Source of the DNA: Achromobacter ruhlandii
GTDB lineage: Bacteria > Pseudomonadota > Gammaproteobacteria > Burkholderiales > Burkholderiaceae_B
Length of the DNA stretch: 64,000 bases
Assembly (NCBI RefSeq): GCF_902859695.1
Contig: NZ_CADIJL010000011.1
Span: 117,400-181,399, forward strand
Direction of reading: 5' to 3'
Made by a program: the position numbers and the translations under genes. Under the pieces are notes generated by a model. That model was not told where the DNA came from, searched no databases, and saw nothing but the letters and a program-made list of their open reading frames with translations. Positions within the stretch are counted from its first letter, which is position 1. Each line of letters opens with the position of its first letter. Below, piece by piece: positions 1 to 8,926 of this stretch.

Positions 1-966
1 ATCGAAAACAACCGCATCGAGCAGGCCAAGAACAACGAGGAGCAGGCGCGCAAGGTCGATGAATGGATCCAGAAGAGCAAGGAGGCAGAGAAGGGCGGCA
101 TCCTGGGAAAGATCTTCGGCTGGATTGGCGCCATCGTGGCCGCGATCGCGGCGGCGCTGATGGTGGTGGCGGCGGTGGCGGCCACGGCCGTCACGGGCGG
201 CGCGGCCGGCCCGGTCATGGTGACGCTCGCGGCCATCGCGGTGGCGGGGGCGGTCAGTCTGCTGGCCAATCAGATATCGGCCGAGTGCGGCGGCCCTGAA
301 ATCAGCATCAGCAATCTGGTCACCCAGGTGGTGAGCAAGCTGTTGCAGGCGTTCGGCGTGGAGCCGGATCTGGCCGAGAAGATTGGCAACATCGTTGCCG
401 GCGCCGCGATGCTGATGACCGGCGCCATCCTGATCGAGCCGGGTGCCTTGGGCAAGATGGCTGGCGCCATCGCGGTCGTCGCGGGAGCCGATCCGCAGAC
501 CGCGGGCTATATCGCGATGGCGGTCGGCCTGGCCGCGACGATTACGGTCGGGGTGGTGATGGCGGTGGCTTCGTTCGGCGCGGGGGCGGTGTCCGCTGGC
601 GCCAACGCGGCCGCCAATGTCGGTTCGCAAACGGCGCGCACCGTGGCCGACAGCGTCAAGACCGCGGGCCAGGTGGCGTCGGGCGCCGCGGCGGTGGCAA
701 AGGGGGCGGGGCAGGTCATCACGGGCGCCGAGACCATCAAGTCGGCGCAGGCGCAGGAGGCTGCCGACAAGGTGCTGGCCGACAAGAAAGCGCTCGAGGC
801 GCTGCTGGTCAAGCTGCAGGCTTCGATGGAGGAGGACCGCGAGAAGATCAAGAGCGTGATGCAGGCCATGGACGAATCGATGCAGATGGTCAGCAAGATG
901 ATCAATGCGGCGGCCGACAGCATGAGCCAGGTCACCGCCAATATCGGCAAGCGCGCCATGGTCTGA
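1..966 (+). CDS. bopB: T3SS translocator BopB (YopB/SipB family), 3' part only
   Basis: This frame is open from base 1, so the N-terminus lies outside the window; 321 residues remain. Proteins of this family are secreted by the T3SS and, with a YopD-type partner, form the pore in the host membrane. The fragment starts with a charged, probably coiled-coil stretch, then has long Ala/Gly/Val-rich hydrophobic segments (about residues 38-98, 130-150 and 165-185), and ends in an amphipathic helix rich in Lys, Glu and Met. It lies 26 bases before the SycD-type chaperone gene, the usual translocator-chaperone pairing. The assignment rests on this architecture and on the adjacent bsc genes. Confidence 0.85.
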   Translation: MENNRIEQAKNNEEQARKVDEWIQKSKEAEKGGILGKIFGWIGAIVAAIAAALMVVAAVAATAVTGGAAGPVMVTLAAIAVAGAVSLLANQISAECGGPEISISNLVTQVVSKLLQAFGVEPDLAEKIGNIVAGAAMLMTGAILIEPGALGKMAGAIAVVAGADPQTAGYIAMAVGLAATITVGVVMAVASFGAGAVSAGANAAANVGSQTARTVADSVKTAGQVASGAAAVAKGAGQVITGAETIKSAQAQEAADKVLADKKALEALLVKLQASMEEDREKIKSVMQAMDESMQMVSKMINAAADSMSQVTANIGKRAMV

Positions 967-992
967 CTGGCGTCAATATCGGAGCAAACCAC

Positions 993-1472
993 GTGTCCCA
1001 AACCTCATCCGCGACTTCGCGCAGCGCCTTCGGGCAGCAGCTGTATGACGGCCTGGCGGCCTTGCCGGCCAGCCAGCGGCTCACGGCCGACCAGCTCGAG
1101 GTGATCTACGCCATGGCCTATGCGCATGTGGCGCAGGCCCAATACGCCCAGGCGCTGCCGTTGTTCGCCTTTCTGTCGCAGTACGGTCCCACCCGCAAGC
1201 ACTACCTGGCGGGACTGGCCCTGTGCCTGCAGATGCAGGCACGCTACGAAGAAGCGATCCGGATCCATTCATTGGTCGGCGTGCTGTTTCCGCTGGCGCC
1301 CGAAGCGACGCTGCGCGTGGCGGAATGCCAACTGGCATTGGGGCAGGCCGAGGCCGCGCGCGAATCGTTGCAATTGGTGGCGGCCGCCGCCCAGGACGAC
1401 GACGCCTACGCCCAATTGGGGGCGCGCGCGGCGAGTCTGCTGGTGTTGACGGGAAAAGGAGCCTCCTCGTGA
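993..1472 (+). CDS. bcrH2: SycD/LcrH-type translocator chaperone BcrH2
   Basis: 159-residue cytoplasmic TPR protein of the class II T3SS chaperone family, which keeps hydrophobic translocators soluble before export. The repeat pattern is visible in YAMAYAHVAQAQYAQALPLF, in YLAGLALCLQMQARYEEAI and in ATLRVAECQLALGQAEAARE. The start is GTG at 993 with GGAG eight bases upstream; no better ATG exists. Its immediate position after bopB suggests BopB and its partner are the clients. Length matches the family (about 150-170 residues). Confidence 0.85.
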   Translation: MSQTSSATSRSAFGQQLYDGLAALPASQRLTADQLEVIYAMAYAHVAQAQYAQALPLFAFLSQYGPTRKHYLAGLALCLQMQARYEEAIRIHSLVGVLFPLAPEATLRVAECQLALGQAEAARESLQLVAAAAQDDDAYAQLGARAASLLVLTGKGASS

Positions 1473-1484
1473 CACGGGAATGCA

Positions 1485-1934
1485 ATGATCGATAGGGCGG
1501 GCGCAGGCGCGGCAACAGCCGTCTCGGGTGAGACGGCTTTTGTGCTTGATGCGGATGACGCACGCATCCTGGCCGAAGTGGGATTCCTGGCCGCCGGTCG
1601 CGGCGACGTGCCTCATGCCGACGCCATCTTCCAGGCGTTGCGCGCCCTTCGGCCGGGGCGTGCCTATCCGTGGCTGGGGCTGGCAGTGGCGCGCCTGAAC
1701 GCGGGTAGCGCGGACGAGGCGGTGCGACTGCTGGAACAGGGAGAGGCCAGCGCGGCGGGCGAGCGCGCGCTGTTGGCGGCCTGGCGCGGCCTGGCCCTGC
1801 AACTGGCTGGCCGCAAGGCCGAGAGCACGCGCGTGCTGCAGGCTTGCGCGCAGGGCGCGGCCGGTGACGAAGGCGCCGTGCTGGCGCGTTCGCTGCTGGG
1901 GTTGCGGAACGAAATGAACAACGACACGTTTTAG
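1485..1934 (+). CDS. HrpB1/HrpK-like TPR protein of the T3SS
   Basis: 149-residue, Ala/Leu-rich helical protein with TPR-like repeats (EVGFLAAGRGDVPHADAIF, then YPWLGLAVARLNAGSADEA). It has no signal peptide or membrane segment, so it should be cytoplasmic. Size, repeat style and position between the chaperone and the inner-rod gene resemble the HrpB1/HrpK family of Ralstonia and Xanthomonas, or a YscG-like needle chaperone. I infer a chaperone or assembly role; the partner is unknown. It starts 12 bases after bcrH2 and ends 11 bases before bscI, so it belongs to the operon. Confidence 0.6.
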   Translation: MIDRAGAGAATAVSGETAFVLDADDARILAEVGFLAAGRGDVPHADAIFQALRALRPGRAYPWLGLAVARLNAGSADEAVRLLEQGEASAAGERALLAAWRGLALQLAGRKAESTRVLQACAQGAAGDEGAVLARSLLGLRNEMNNDTF

Positions 1935-1945
1935 CTAGGAAAATC

Positions 1946-2362
1946 ATGGAGATCACCGCGCTTTCCGCCGCAATGGCGCCCGTGCTGGACACGATAAAGA
2001 CCGCGCCGTCCGAGCTGGTCACGCAACGCTTCGCGCAATTGATGGCCGCGCCCGAAGCCGGCGCGCCCGCGCTGACCGGCCTGCAGGCCGCGCTGCAGAC
2101 TGCCTTCACGCCCGCGGTCGACGCCGCGCCGGCCACGCTCGGCAACCAGATCCTGGCCAGCCTGCGCAGCACCACCACCGAGTATTCGGAAAAGTGGCAG
2201 AACATCGCGGGCCGCCTGGACGCCATGTCGTCGGCGCCGGCCATCGCCGACATGCTGCGGTTGCAGGCCGACCTGGTGCAGGTGTCGGTGCAGTACGAGC
2301 TGGTCGGCAAGGCCGTCTCGCGCACCACGCAGAACATCGATTCGCTCGTCAGGATGTCCTAA
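1946..2362 (+). CDS. bscI: T3SS inner rod protein BscI (SctI)
   Basis: 138 residues, the usual size of YscI/PrgJ-type inner-rod subunits, which polymerise inside the basal body and connect the export gate to the needle. The C-terminal half is a helical hairpin ending in MLRLQADLVQVSVQYELVGK and a final stretch with SRTTQNIDSLVRMS, typical of the family. A good ribosome site (AGGA) precedes the ATG. The stop codon overlaps the bscJ start by one base (TAATG), which favours coupled translation of rod and ring subunits. Confidence 0.85.
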   Translation: MEITALSAAMAPVLDTIKTAPSELVTQRFAQLMAAPEAGAPALTGLQAALQTAFTPAVDAAPATLGNQILASLRSTTTEYSEKWQNIAGRLDAMSSAPAIADMLRLQADLVQVSVQYELVGKAVSRTTQNIDSLVRMS

Positions 2363-3207
2363 TGCACGCCGCTACAACCCTGCCTCTCGCGGCGCCGCGC
2401 GGCCCTGGCCCGGTCGGGGCGCTGCCGCGCCTGCGCTGGCTGCTGCTGTGCCTGGCGCTGCTGCTGGCCGCCTGCGGCTCGCGCGTGGAATTGTTCTCGG
2501 CCGCCAACGAAAGCGAGGCCAACGAGGTGCTGTCGGTGCTGCTGGACGCGGGCATCGCCGCGCAGAAGGCCACCACCAAGACCGGCGTGGCGGTGTCGGT
2601 GGATGGCCAGCAGGTGGCGCGCGCGCTCGATATCCTGCGGGCCCGCGGCCTGCCGCGCGAGCGTTTCGACGGCATGGGACAGATCTTCCGCAAGGAAGGG
2701 CTGGTGTCGTCGCCCCTGGAAGAGCGCGCCCGCTATATCTATGCCCTGTCGCAGGAGCTGACCAACACGCTGTCGCAGATGGATGGCGTGCTGGCCGCGC
2801 GGGTGCACGTGGTGCTGCCCGAGCGCGGCGGCGTAGGCGAGAACACCACGCCGTCGACCGCCGCCGTGTTCATCAAGCACCAGACGGGCTACAACCTCGA
2901 CGCCTTGCAACCGCAGATCCGCAAGCTGGTGACGCACGCGATTCCGGGGCTGACGGAAGACCGGGTTTCGATCGCGCTGGTGTCGGCGCAACCGGCCGCT
3001 TCGGCGTCGGCCGCCGGCGCCGCCACGCGCCAGGTGCTGGGCCTGGAGGTCGGGGAAGGATCGTCCGCCACGCTGCTGGCGTGGCTGGCGCTGCTGGTTC
3101 TGCTGGTGCTGGCGCTGGCCGGCGCCCTGGGCTATGTGCTGTGGCGCTATGGCGTGCCCGGCCGCGGCCGGCCCGAACGCCGCGAACCCGTGGCCGAGGC
3201 GCGCTAG
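2362..3207 (+). CDS. bscJ: T3SS inner-membrane ring lipoprotein BscJ (SctJ)
   Basis: 281 residues. It has a lipoprotein signal peptide ending in LLAACGS, with the lipidated Cys at about residue 38, then the YscJ/PrgK/FliF ring-building domain (for example ELFSAANESEANEVLSVLLD and later ARVHVVLPERGG). A single C-terminal transmembrane helix spans about residues 234-262, followed by a basic tail. It forms the periplasmic-side inner ring of the basal body. I chose ATG 2362, overlapping the bscI stop, because it gives a normal signal peptide; an upstream in-frame extension exists but would bury it. Confidence 0.9.
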   Translation: MHAATTLPLAAPRGPGPVGALPRLRWLLLCLALLLAACGSRVELFSAANESEANEVLSVLLDAGIAAQKATTKTGVAVSVDGQQVARALDILRARGLPRERFDGMGQIFRKEGLVSSPLEERARYIYALSQELTNTLSQMDGVLAARVHVVLPERGGVGENTTPSTAAVFIKHQTGYNLDALQPQIRKLVTHAIPGLTEDRVSIALVSAQPAASASAAGAATRQVLGLEVGEGSSATLLAWLALLVLLVLALAGALGYVLWRYGVPGRGRPERREPVAEAR

Positions 3208-3209
3208 CG

Positions 3210-3866
3210 ATGGCGTCCGCATCGGCGCTGCTGGAGCGGGGACTGGTGGCTTTCAACCAGCTGCCCAGCCGTACCCTGCATCCGAGCCGCCACGCGACCT
3301 ATGCGCCGCCCGCGGCGCTTGCGGTGATCGCCGCGGCGCCGGCGTTGGCGCCGGCCTGGCATCGGCATTGGTCGCGCGAGATCCTCGACGCGCTCGGGCT
3401 GCGCCAGCGCCCGGTGGTCGATGCGGCGCGGCCCGAGCTGGCGCTGGCGTTGCTGGCGCCGGATGCGCTGGCGCAGTGCGCCCGACGCCTGGGCGCGGTG
3501 CTGTGCGGTCCGCGCTTGCGCCGCGCCATTGCCGGTGACGAGGTGCGGACGCTGATCGCCCATTTCGGCGCGGAGCTGCTCGACTTCACGCGCCGCGCCG
3601 CCGCCGGCCTGCACGGCGGCCTGCCCGATAGCGCCGGCTGGACCCTGGCCGAAACCACCGCCGCGGTGGACACGCTGGGCCTGGGCGCCTTGCGCGCCGC
3701 CCTGAGCGGCGCCGGCCCCGAACTGGCGTTGCGGGCCGAATTGAAACTGCCCGACCAGCCCACGCCGCCGGCGCCGCTGCCCGCGCCGCAGGCGCTGGCG
3801 CTGGGCCTGTCCCTGCTCAAGCAAACGGATTCCTCATGGCTTTCCTCATTCCCCGCGATCCGCTGA
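3210..3866 (+). CDS. bscK: T3SS sorting-platform protein BscK (SctK)
   Basis: 218-residue soluble protein between sctJ and sctL, where YscK/SctK is encoded in Ysc-type operons. It contains the weakly conserved SctK pattern: an N-terminal FNQLPSRTLHPS segment, two Trp-containing helices (APAWHRHWSREILDALGL), and a region where C, G and R recur (RRLGAVLCGPRLRRAI). The protein links the cytoplasmic sorting platform pods to the basal body. The gene overlaps the start of bscL by 31 bases in another frame. The assignment depends mainly on synteny and size. Confidence 0.75.
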   Translation: MASASALLERGLVAFNQLPSRTLHPSRHATYAPPAALAVIAAAPALAPAWHRHWSREILDALGLRQRPVVDAARPELALALLAPDALAQCARRLGAVLCGPRLRRAIAGDEVRTLIAHFGAELLDFTRRAAAGLHGGLPDSAGWTLAETTAAVDTLGLGALRAALSGAGPELALRAELKLPDQPTPPAPLPAPQALALGLSLLKQTDSSWLSSFPAIR

Positions 3867-4486
3867 CCCCGCGCCAGGCGGACGAGGGCGGCGCGGGCCG
3901 CGTCGATCCCGCCGCGCGCGTGCTGCGCGCCGCCGAACATCTGGCCTGGGCCGACGCCGGGCAGTTGCTGGCGCAGGCGCGGGCGCGCGCCGATGAGATC
4001 ATCGGCGGCGCCCAGGCGGCATTCGAGGCCGAGCGCCAGCGCGGCTATGACGAGGGCCACGAAACGGCGCTGCTGGACCAGGCCGAGAAGATGATCGAAA
4101 CCGTCGGCCGCACGGTCGAGTATTTCGCCGGCGTCGAGAACGAGATGGTGGAACTGGTGATGTCGGCCGTGCGCAAGGTGGTCGATGGCTTCGACGATCG
4201 TGAGAAGGTCATGGTGGTGGTGCGCAATGCCCTGGCGGTGGTGCGCAACCAGAAGCAGATGACCCTGCGCCTGAATCCGGCCGAGGTCGATACGGTGCGC
4301 GAGCAGATCAACGACCTGCTGGCCGCGTATCCGGGTGTCGGCTACCTGGACATCCTGGCCGACGGCCGGCTGGCGCGCGGCGCCTGCATCCTGGAAAGCG
4401 AGATCGGCATGGTCGAGGCCAGCCTGGAAGGGCAGATCCAGGCGCTGCGCCAGGCCTTCCAGCGCACCTTGGGAAGCCGGGTCTAG
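3836..4486 (+). CDS. bscL: T3SS ATPase stator BscL (SctL, FliH-like)
   Basis: 216 residues. The N-terminal half is charged and helical ([20 protein letters not shown]), the C-terminal half matches the HrpE/YscL/FliH domain ([19 protein letters not shown] and [15 protein letters not shown]). SctL dimers tie the ATPase to the cytoplasmic ring and restrain its activity until docking. It begins 31 bases inside bscK and stops two bases before bscN, so ATPase and stator are made together. Family length (about 200-230 residues) fits. Confidence 0.85.
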   Translation: MAFLIPRDPLTPRQADEGGAGRVDPAARVLRAAEHLAWADAGQLLAQARARADEIIGGAQAAFEAERQRGYDEGHETALLDQAEKMIETVGRTVEYFAGVENEMVELVMSAVRKVVDGFDDREKVMVVVRNALAVVRNQKQMTLRLNPAEVDTVREQINDLLAAYPGVGYLDILADGRLARGACILESEIGMVEASLEGQIQALRQAFQRTLGSRV

Positions 4487-4488
4487 CG

Positions 4489-5820
4489 ATGCGCCAGTTC
4501 GACTACATCTCCGAAATGATGGAGCTGGCGCTGCAGGACACGCCGACGCTGCGCATCAAGGGCCGCGTGACCCAGGTGATCGGCACCATCATCAAGGCAG
4601 TGGTGCCGTCGGTGAAGGTGGGCGAGGTCTGCATCCTGCGCAATCCGGGCGAGAACTTCGAGATGAAGGGTGAAGTGGTGGGCTTCGCGCGCGACGCCGC
4701 GCTGCTCACGCCGATCGGCGACATGTACGGCATCTCCACCGCCACCGAGGTCATCCCCACCGGCCGCGCCCACATGGTGCCCGTGGGGCCGGGCCTGCTG
4801 GGCCGCGTGCTGGATGGACTGGGCCGGCCGCTGGACGAGGCCGAGCTGGGGCCGCTGGAGGCCAGCAAGTTCTACCCCGTGTTTGCCGAAGCGCCCGATC
4901 CGCTCAAGCGCCGCATCATCTCGCAACCGCTGGAACTGGGCGTGCGTGCGCTGGACAGCGTGCTGACCTGCGGCGAAGGCCAGCGCATGGGCATTTTCGC
5001 GGCCGCCGGCGGCGGCAAATCGACGCTGATGGGCATGCTGGTCAAGGGCGCGGCGGTGGACGTGACGGTGGTGGCGCTGATCGGCGAACGTGGCCGCGAA
5101 GTGCGTGAATTCCTGGAGCACGAACTGGGCCGCGAAGGCCGGCGCAAGAGCGTGATCGTCTGCGCCACCAGCGACAAGTCGTCGATGGAGCGGGCCAAGG
5201 CCGCCTACGTGGCCACGGCCATCGCCGAATACTTCCGCGACCAGGGCAAGCGCGTGCTGTTCCTGATGGACTCGGTGACGCGTTTTGCGCGCGCCCAGCG
5301 CGAGATCGGCCTGGCCGCCGGTGAACCGCCGACCCGCCGCGGTTATCCGCCATCGGTATTCGCCACGCTGCCCAAGCTGATGGAGCGCGCCGGCATGAAC
5401 GAACACGGCTCGATCACCGCGCTGTACACCGTGCTGGTGGAGGGCGACGACATGACCGAGCCCATCGCCGACGAGACACGCTCCATCCTCGACGGCCACA
5501 TCGTGCTGTCGCGCAAGCTGGGCGCGGCCAACCACTATCCGGCGATCGACGTGCTGGCCTCCGCCAGTCGCGTCATGAACGCGGTCATCACGCCCGAGCA
5601 CAAGCGCGCCGCCGGCCGGCTGCGCGAGTTGATGGCCAAGTACCAGGAAGTCGAGCTGCTGGTGAAGATTGGCGAATACAAGCGCGGCGGCGACGCCGTG
5701 ACGGACGAGGCCATCGACAAGATCGGCGCGATCAACCAGTTCCTGCGGCAGCGCACCGATGAACGCGCCACGCTGCCCGAGGCGCTGGCGCAGATGTCCG
5801 GCATCGTGGGGACGGCATGA
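4489..5820 (+). CDS. bscN: T3SS ATPase BscN (SctN)
   Basis: 443-residue F1-type hexameric ATPase that strips chaperones from substrates and energises export at the inner membrane. The nucleotide-binding loop [10 protein letters not shown] lies at about residues 171-180, Walker B is [12 protein letters not shown] with Asp at about 261, and the catalytic loop [14 protein letters not shown] is present. The T3SS-type features after Walker B ([19 protein letters not shown]) are intact. Length is normal and no lesion is visible. The stop codon overlaps the start of bscO (ATGA). Confidence 0.95.
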   Translation: MRQFDYISEMMELALQDTPTLRIKGRVTQVIGTIIKAVVPSVKVGEVCILRNPGENFEMKGEVVGFARDAALLTPIGDMYGISTATEVIPTGRAHMVPVGPGLLGRVLDGLGRPLDEAELGPLEASKFYPVFAEAPDPLKRRIISQPLELGVRALDSVLTCGEGQRMGIFAAAGGGKSTLMGMLVKGAAVDVTVVALIGERGREVREFLEHELGREGRRKSVIVCATSDKSSMERAKAAYVATAIAEYFRDQGKRVLFLMDSVTRFARAQREIGLAAGEPPTRRGYPPSVFATLPKLMERAGMNEHGSITALYTVLVEGDDMTEPIADETRSILDGHIVLSRKLGAANHYPAIDVLASASRVMNAVITPEHKRAAGRLRELMAKYQEVELLVKIGEYKRGGDAVTDEAIDKIGAINQFLRQRTDERATLPEALAQMSGIVGTA

Positions 5821-6323
5821 GCGTGTTCGACGAATTGCTCGCCATCAAGCGCTTTCGCGAAGGCCAGGCCGAGATCGCGGTGTCGCGCCAGCGCCTGCGG
5901 CACGCCGAGGCCGAGGCCGCGCGCCAGGCGTCCGAGCAAGCGCTGGCGGATTTCCGCGATGAGTCGGAGCGGCGTGAGCGCGCCATGTACCGCGACCTGT
6001 GCAGCCGGGTGGTGCGGGTGCGCGAGATCGAGAGCGTGCTGCAGGGCGTGGCTGGCCTGCGCGAAGGCGAGCGCCAGCGCGAGCAGGCGCTGGACCAGGC
6101 CGCGCAACGCCTGCGCGACGAAGCCCAGGCGCTGGCCGAGCGCCGCGACCAGCATCAGCAGGCGGTGCGCCTGACGGGCAAGTTCGTGGAACTGGCCAGC
6201 ATTCACCTGGCCGAGCACCTGAAGGCACTGGAGCACAAGGAAGACATGGAGATGGAAGAGGCCGCATCGCTATCGCGCGACCGCGAGGACTGGGAGCAGC
6301 ACGAGGAGTTCGAGCCGGCATGA
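5817..6323 (+). CDS. bscO: T3SS central stalk protein BscO (SctO, FliJ-like)
   Basis: 168 residues, almost entirely a long coiled coil of Arg, Glu, Gln and Ala (for example [20 protein letters not shown] and [20 protein letters not shown]). SctO/FliJ-type stalks insert in the ATPase ring and contact the export gate. The start overlaps the bscN stop by four bases and its stop overlaps the bscP start by four, so the three genes are translationally coupled. Sequence conservation in this family is low; position after sctN and the coiled coil carry the call. Confidence 0.8.
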   Translation: MSVFDELLAIKRFREGQAEIAVSRQRLRHAEAEAARQASEQALADFRDESERRERAMYRDLCSRVVRVREIESVLQGVAGLREGERQREQALDQAAQRLRDEAQALAERRDQHQQAVRLTGKFVELASIHLAEHLKALEHKEDMEMEEAASLSRDREDWEQHEEFEPA

Positions 6324-6880
6324 GCATCGACCGACGCATCGGCCTGGACACCGCGATTGCCCAGGGTTCGGGGTTGACCCAGTCGGACGGGCAGGCGGCT
6401 GGCCGCCAGGCCAGCGATGCCGATCGCCGCGCATTCGAGCAGGCCCTGGCGCGGGACGGCGACGACCCGCGTCCGGCCCCGCCCGCGGCGCCCACGCCGT
6501 TTTCGCTGTTCGGCGCTGTGCGCGGCGATGCCGCCCCGCCCGCCGACGGGCCGTCCCGGGCGCTGGCCGAGGCCCTGCTGGGCAGCGCCGAGCAGCTGCT
6601 GGTGGCCGATGGCAGCCAGGGCCGGCGCCAGGTGCGGGTGGAATTGAAGGACGAGGTGTTGCCGGGGGTGAGCGTGTCGGTCTACGAGGCCGAAGGACGC
6701 GTGATCGCCGATTTCATCTGCGCCCTCGAAACCTCGCGCGAGCGCCTCACCGCCCTGGCCCGGCCGCTGGCCGAACAACTGGCCGAGAGCCTGGGCCGGC
6801 CGACGCGCGTGCGCGTCGCCACCGACGACCCGGAAGACCCCTGCCTGGCGGAGACCGACGCCGACGCGCCGCTCCGTTGA
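6320..6880 (+). CDS. bscP: T3SS BscP (SctP/HpaP-like)
   Basis: 186 residues. The N-terminal half is low-complexity, rich in Pro, Ala, Asp and Gln, while the C-terminal half has the compact alpha/beta domain of T3S4-type proteins (RQVRVELKDEVLPGVSVSVY, then FICALETSRERLTALARPLA). SctP proteins measure needle length and trigger the switch from needle to translocator export. At 186 residues it is far shorter than Yersinia YscP and closer to HpaP. The ATGA overlap with bscO fixes the start. Function as a ruler is inferred from position. Confidence 0.7.
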   Translation: MSIDRRIGLDTAIAQGSGLTQSDGQAAGRQASDADRRAFEQALARDGDDPRPAPPAAPTPFSLFGAVRGDAAPPADGPSRALAEALLGSAEQLLVADGSQGRRQVRVELKDEVLPGVSVSVYEAEGRVIADFICALETSRERLTALARPLAEQLAESLGRPTRVRVATDDPEDPCLAETDADAPLR

Positions 6881-6892
6881 TTGCTGGAACCC

Positions 6893-7972
6893 ATGACCGA
6901 AACCACGCTTCTCTCTCCGTCCCCGCCGCCCTTGCCGCGCCTGTCCGGCAACGAGGCCCGCGCGCGTTCGCTGGTGGCCCGCCATGGCGCCGATCTGGCG
7001 GTCACCCTGGCGCCGCTGGCCGGCGGCGATGCCGAGCCCACACGCTGGCGCCTGGGCTTTACGCCCGGGGTGCCCGACGCCTTGCGGCAGTCGGCCACGC
7101 TGTCGGCGGACCTGGAATGGGCCGGCGCGCGGTTGCGCCTGGGCCTGCCAGCGGGGGCCGCCGCGGCCTGGCTGGCGGCGCGGTTGCCGGACCTGGACGC
7201 GGGCGAACTGCCGCCGGCCCTGGCATCGGCCGCCATCGAGACGCTGTTGGCCGAAGTGGTCGCGGGGCTGGGCGAGGCATCGCCCGGCGGTCCGCTGCGG
7301 GTGGTGGGCCGCGATACCCCCGCGCCGACGCTGGCGCATGACTGGACGCTGGCCGCGCGCCATCCCGCCAGCGGCGAGACGATCTACGCCACGCTGGCGG
7401 CGGATGGGCTGGGTCTGATGCTGCTGGCCGGCCTGGTCGGCCGCGCCGCGCCGACGGCCAATGAGATCGATACCGATGCCGTGCCGGTGCGCATCGCCGC
7501 CTGCCTGGGCTGGACCGACCTGGGCGCCGCCGAACTGCGCGGGCTGGCGCCGCGCGACACCCTTTTTCTCGACCACTATCTGGTGTCGCCCGACGGCGAA
7601 CTGTGGCTGGGCGCCGGCGGCCAGGGGCTGCGCGTGCGCCGCCAGGATTCCTCATACCTCGTTACCCAAGGCTGGACTTCCCTCATGACCGAGACGCCGC
7701 AACCGTCGCAGGACGCCGAAGCGGGCGCCCAGACACCGCTCGATATCGACGCCATCCCCGTCCGACTGACGTTCGAGCTGGGCGAACGCCAGATTACGTT
7801 GGGCGAGCTGCGGCAACTGCAACCCGGCGAGACCTTCGACCTGGCGCGGCCGCTGGCCGATGGCCCGGTGCTGGTGCGCGCCAACGGCGCGCTGGTGGGC
7901 AGCGGCGAGCTGGTCGAGATCGACGGCCGCATCGGCGTCACGCTGCATCGGCTGGGCAAGGCGGGCGCATGA
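6893..7972 (+). CDS. bscQ: T3SS cytoplasmic ring protein BscQ (SctQ)
   Basis: 359 residues; the N-terminal part is an Ala/Leu-rich domain and the C-terminal part has two SpoA (FliN-like) modules, the last being IPVRLTFELGERQITLGELR to the end. SctQ builds the pods of the sorting platform. I start at ATG 6893; a TTG four codons upstream is possible. The linker region near residue 265 holds an in-frame ATG that could give a separate C-terminal product (listed separately). The stop codon overlaps bscR. Confidence 0.88.
   Translation: MTETTLLSPSPPPLPRLSGNEARARSLVARHGADLAVTLAPLAGGDAEPTRWRLGFTPGVPDALRQSATLSADLEWAGARLRLGLPAGAAAAWLAARLPDLDAGELPPALASAAIETLLAEVVAGLGEASPGGPLRVVGRDTPAPTLAHDWTLAARHPASGETIYATLAADGLGLMLLAGLVGRAAPTANEIDTDAVPVRIAACLGWTDLGAAELRGLAPRDTLFLDHYLVSPDGELWLGAGGQGLRVRRQDSSYLVTQGWTSLMTETPQPSQDAEAGAQTPLDIDAIPVRLTFELGERQITLGELRQLQPGETFDLARPLADGPVLVRANGALVGSGELVEIDGRIGVTLHRLGKAGA
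7685..7972 (+). other. Possible internal translation product of bscQ (SctQ-C)
   Basis: An in-frame ATG at 7685 opens a 95-residue product starting MTETPQPSQ and containing just the terminal SpoA domain. In Yersinia, Salmonella and others the sctQ gene gives such a short FliN-like product from an internal start, and it is needed for sorting-platform assembly. The Ser/Gln/Pro-rich linker before the domain is the expected place. The upstream ribosome site is weak here, so this is inference from the family rather than a proven start. Confidence 0.4.
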
Positions 7973-8637
7973 GCGGCGCGGATCCGATCAGCCTGGCGGT
8001 CGTCCTGGCGCTGCTGGCGCTGGTGCCGCTGGCCGCGGTCATGACCACCTCGTTCCTGAAGATCGCGGTGGTGCTGACGCTGGTGCGCAATGCCCTGGGC
8101 GTGCAGCAGGTGCCGCCCAACATGGCGCTGTACGGGCTGGCGCTGATCCTGTCCGCGTACGTCATGGGGCCGGTGGTGATGCAGATCGGCGACGAACTGC
8201 GCGCCCCGCCGGCGGCGGTGGCGCCGGGCACGCCGGAGCCGGACCGGCTCGAAGGCATCCTGGACGCGGTGGCGCGCGGCGCCGAGCCCATGCGCGCCTT
8301 CATGCTCAAGAACAGCCGCGCGGAGCAGCGCGATTTCTTCCTGCGCACCGCGCGCGGCCTGTGGGGCGAGCAGCAGGCCCGCAACCTCAAGGAAGACGAC
8401 CTGCTGGTGCTGATCCCGTCGTTCCTGCTGTCGGAGCTGACCGCCGCGTTCCAGATTGGCTTCCTGCTGTATCTGCCGTTCGTCATCATCGACCTGATCG
8501 TCTCCAACATCCTGCTGGCGATGGGCATGATGATGGTGTCGCCGGTCACGATTTCCATGCCCCTGAAGCTGTTCCTGTTCGTCATGGTCGACGGTTGGAC
8601 GCGGCTGATCCAGGGCCTGGTGCTGTCCTATACCTGA
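7969..8637 (+). CDS. bscR: T3SS export gate protein BscR (SctR, FliP-like)
   Basis: 222-residue integral membrane protein with four hydrophobic segments and the family signature TTSFLKIAVVLTLVRNALG close to the N-terminus. The conserved block LLVLIPSFLLSELTAAFQIG precedes the last two helices. Five SctR copies form the core of the export gate together with SctS and SctT. The start overlaps bscQ by four bases (ATGA). Length agrees with the family (about 215-225). Confidence 0.95.
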   Translation: MSGADPISLAVVLALLALVPLAAVMTTSFLKIAVVLTLVRNALGVQQVPPNMALYGLALILSAYVMGPVVMQIGDELRAPPAAVAPGTPEPDRLEGILDAVARGAEPMRAFMLKNSRAEQRDFFLRTARGLWGEQQARNLKEDDLLVLIPSFLLSELTAAFQIGFLLYLPFVIIDLIVSNILLAMGMMMVSPVTISMPLKLFLFVMVDGWTRLIQGLVLSYT

Positions 8638-8644
8638 GGCCGCC

Positions 8645-8911
8645 ATGGGCACCGTCGACCTCGTCTCTTACATGACCCAGGCGCTCTACCTGGTGCTGTG
8701 GCTGTCGCTGCCGCCGATCGCCGTGGCGGCGATCGTGGGCACGCTGTTTTCGCTGTTCCAGGCGTTGACGCAGATCCAGGAACAGACGCTGTCGTTCGCC
8801 ATCAAGCTGATCGCGGTGTTCGCCACGATCCTGCTGACGGCGCGCTGGCTCAGCGCCGAGCTTTACAACTTCACGATCTCCGTATTCGACCTCTTCTACA
8901 AGATCCACTAG
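8645..8911 (+). CDS. bscS: T3SS export gate protein BscS (SctS, FliQ-like)
   Basis: 88 residues with two transmembrane helices separated by the conserved loop TLFSLFQALTQIQEQTLSF, the hallmark of FliQ/SctS. Four copies wrap around the SctR-SctT core of the export gate. The gene follows bscR by seven bases and lies 15 bases before bscT. The normal order sctR-S-T-U is complete here. Confidence 0.95.
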   Translation: MGTVDLVSYMTQALYLVLWLSLPPIAVAAIVGTLFSLFQALTQIQEQTLSFAIKLIAVFATILLTARWLSAELYNFTISVFDLFYKIH

Positions 8912-8926
8912 GAGCGGCGCGCCACC

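Noticed and set aside
6886..6910. GGAACC just before the bscQ start, followed by CCACG
   Set aside because: The spacing between the two parts is about 11 bases instead of 15-17, and the site is in the middle of a tightly packed operon.
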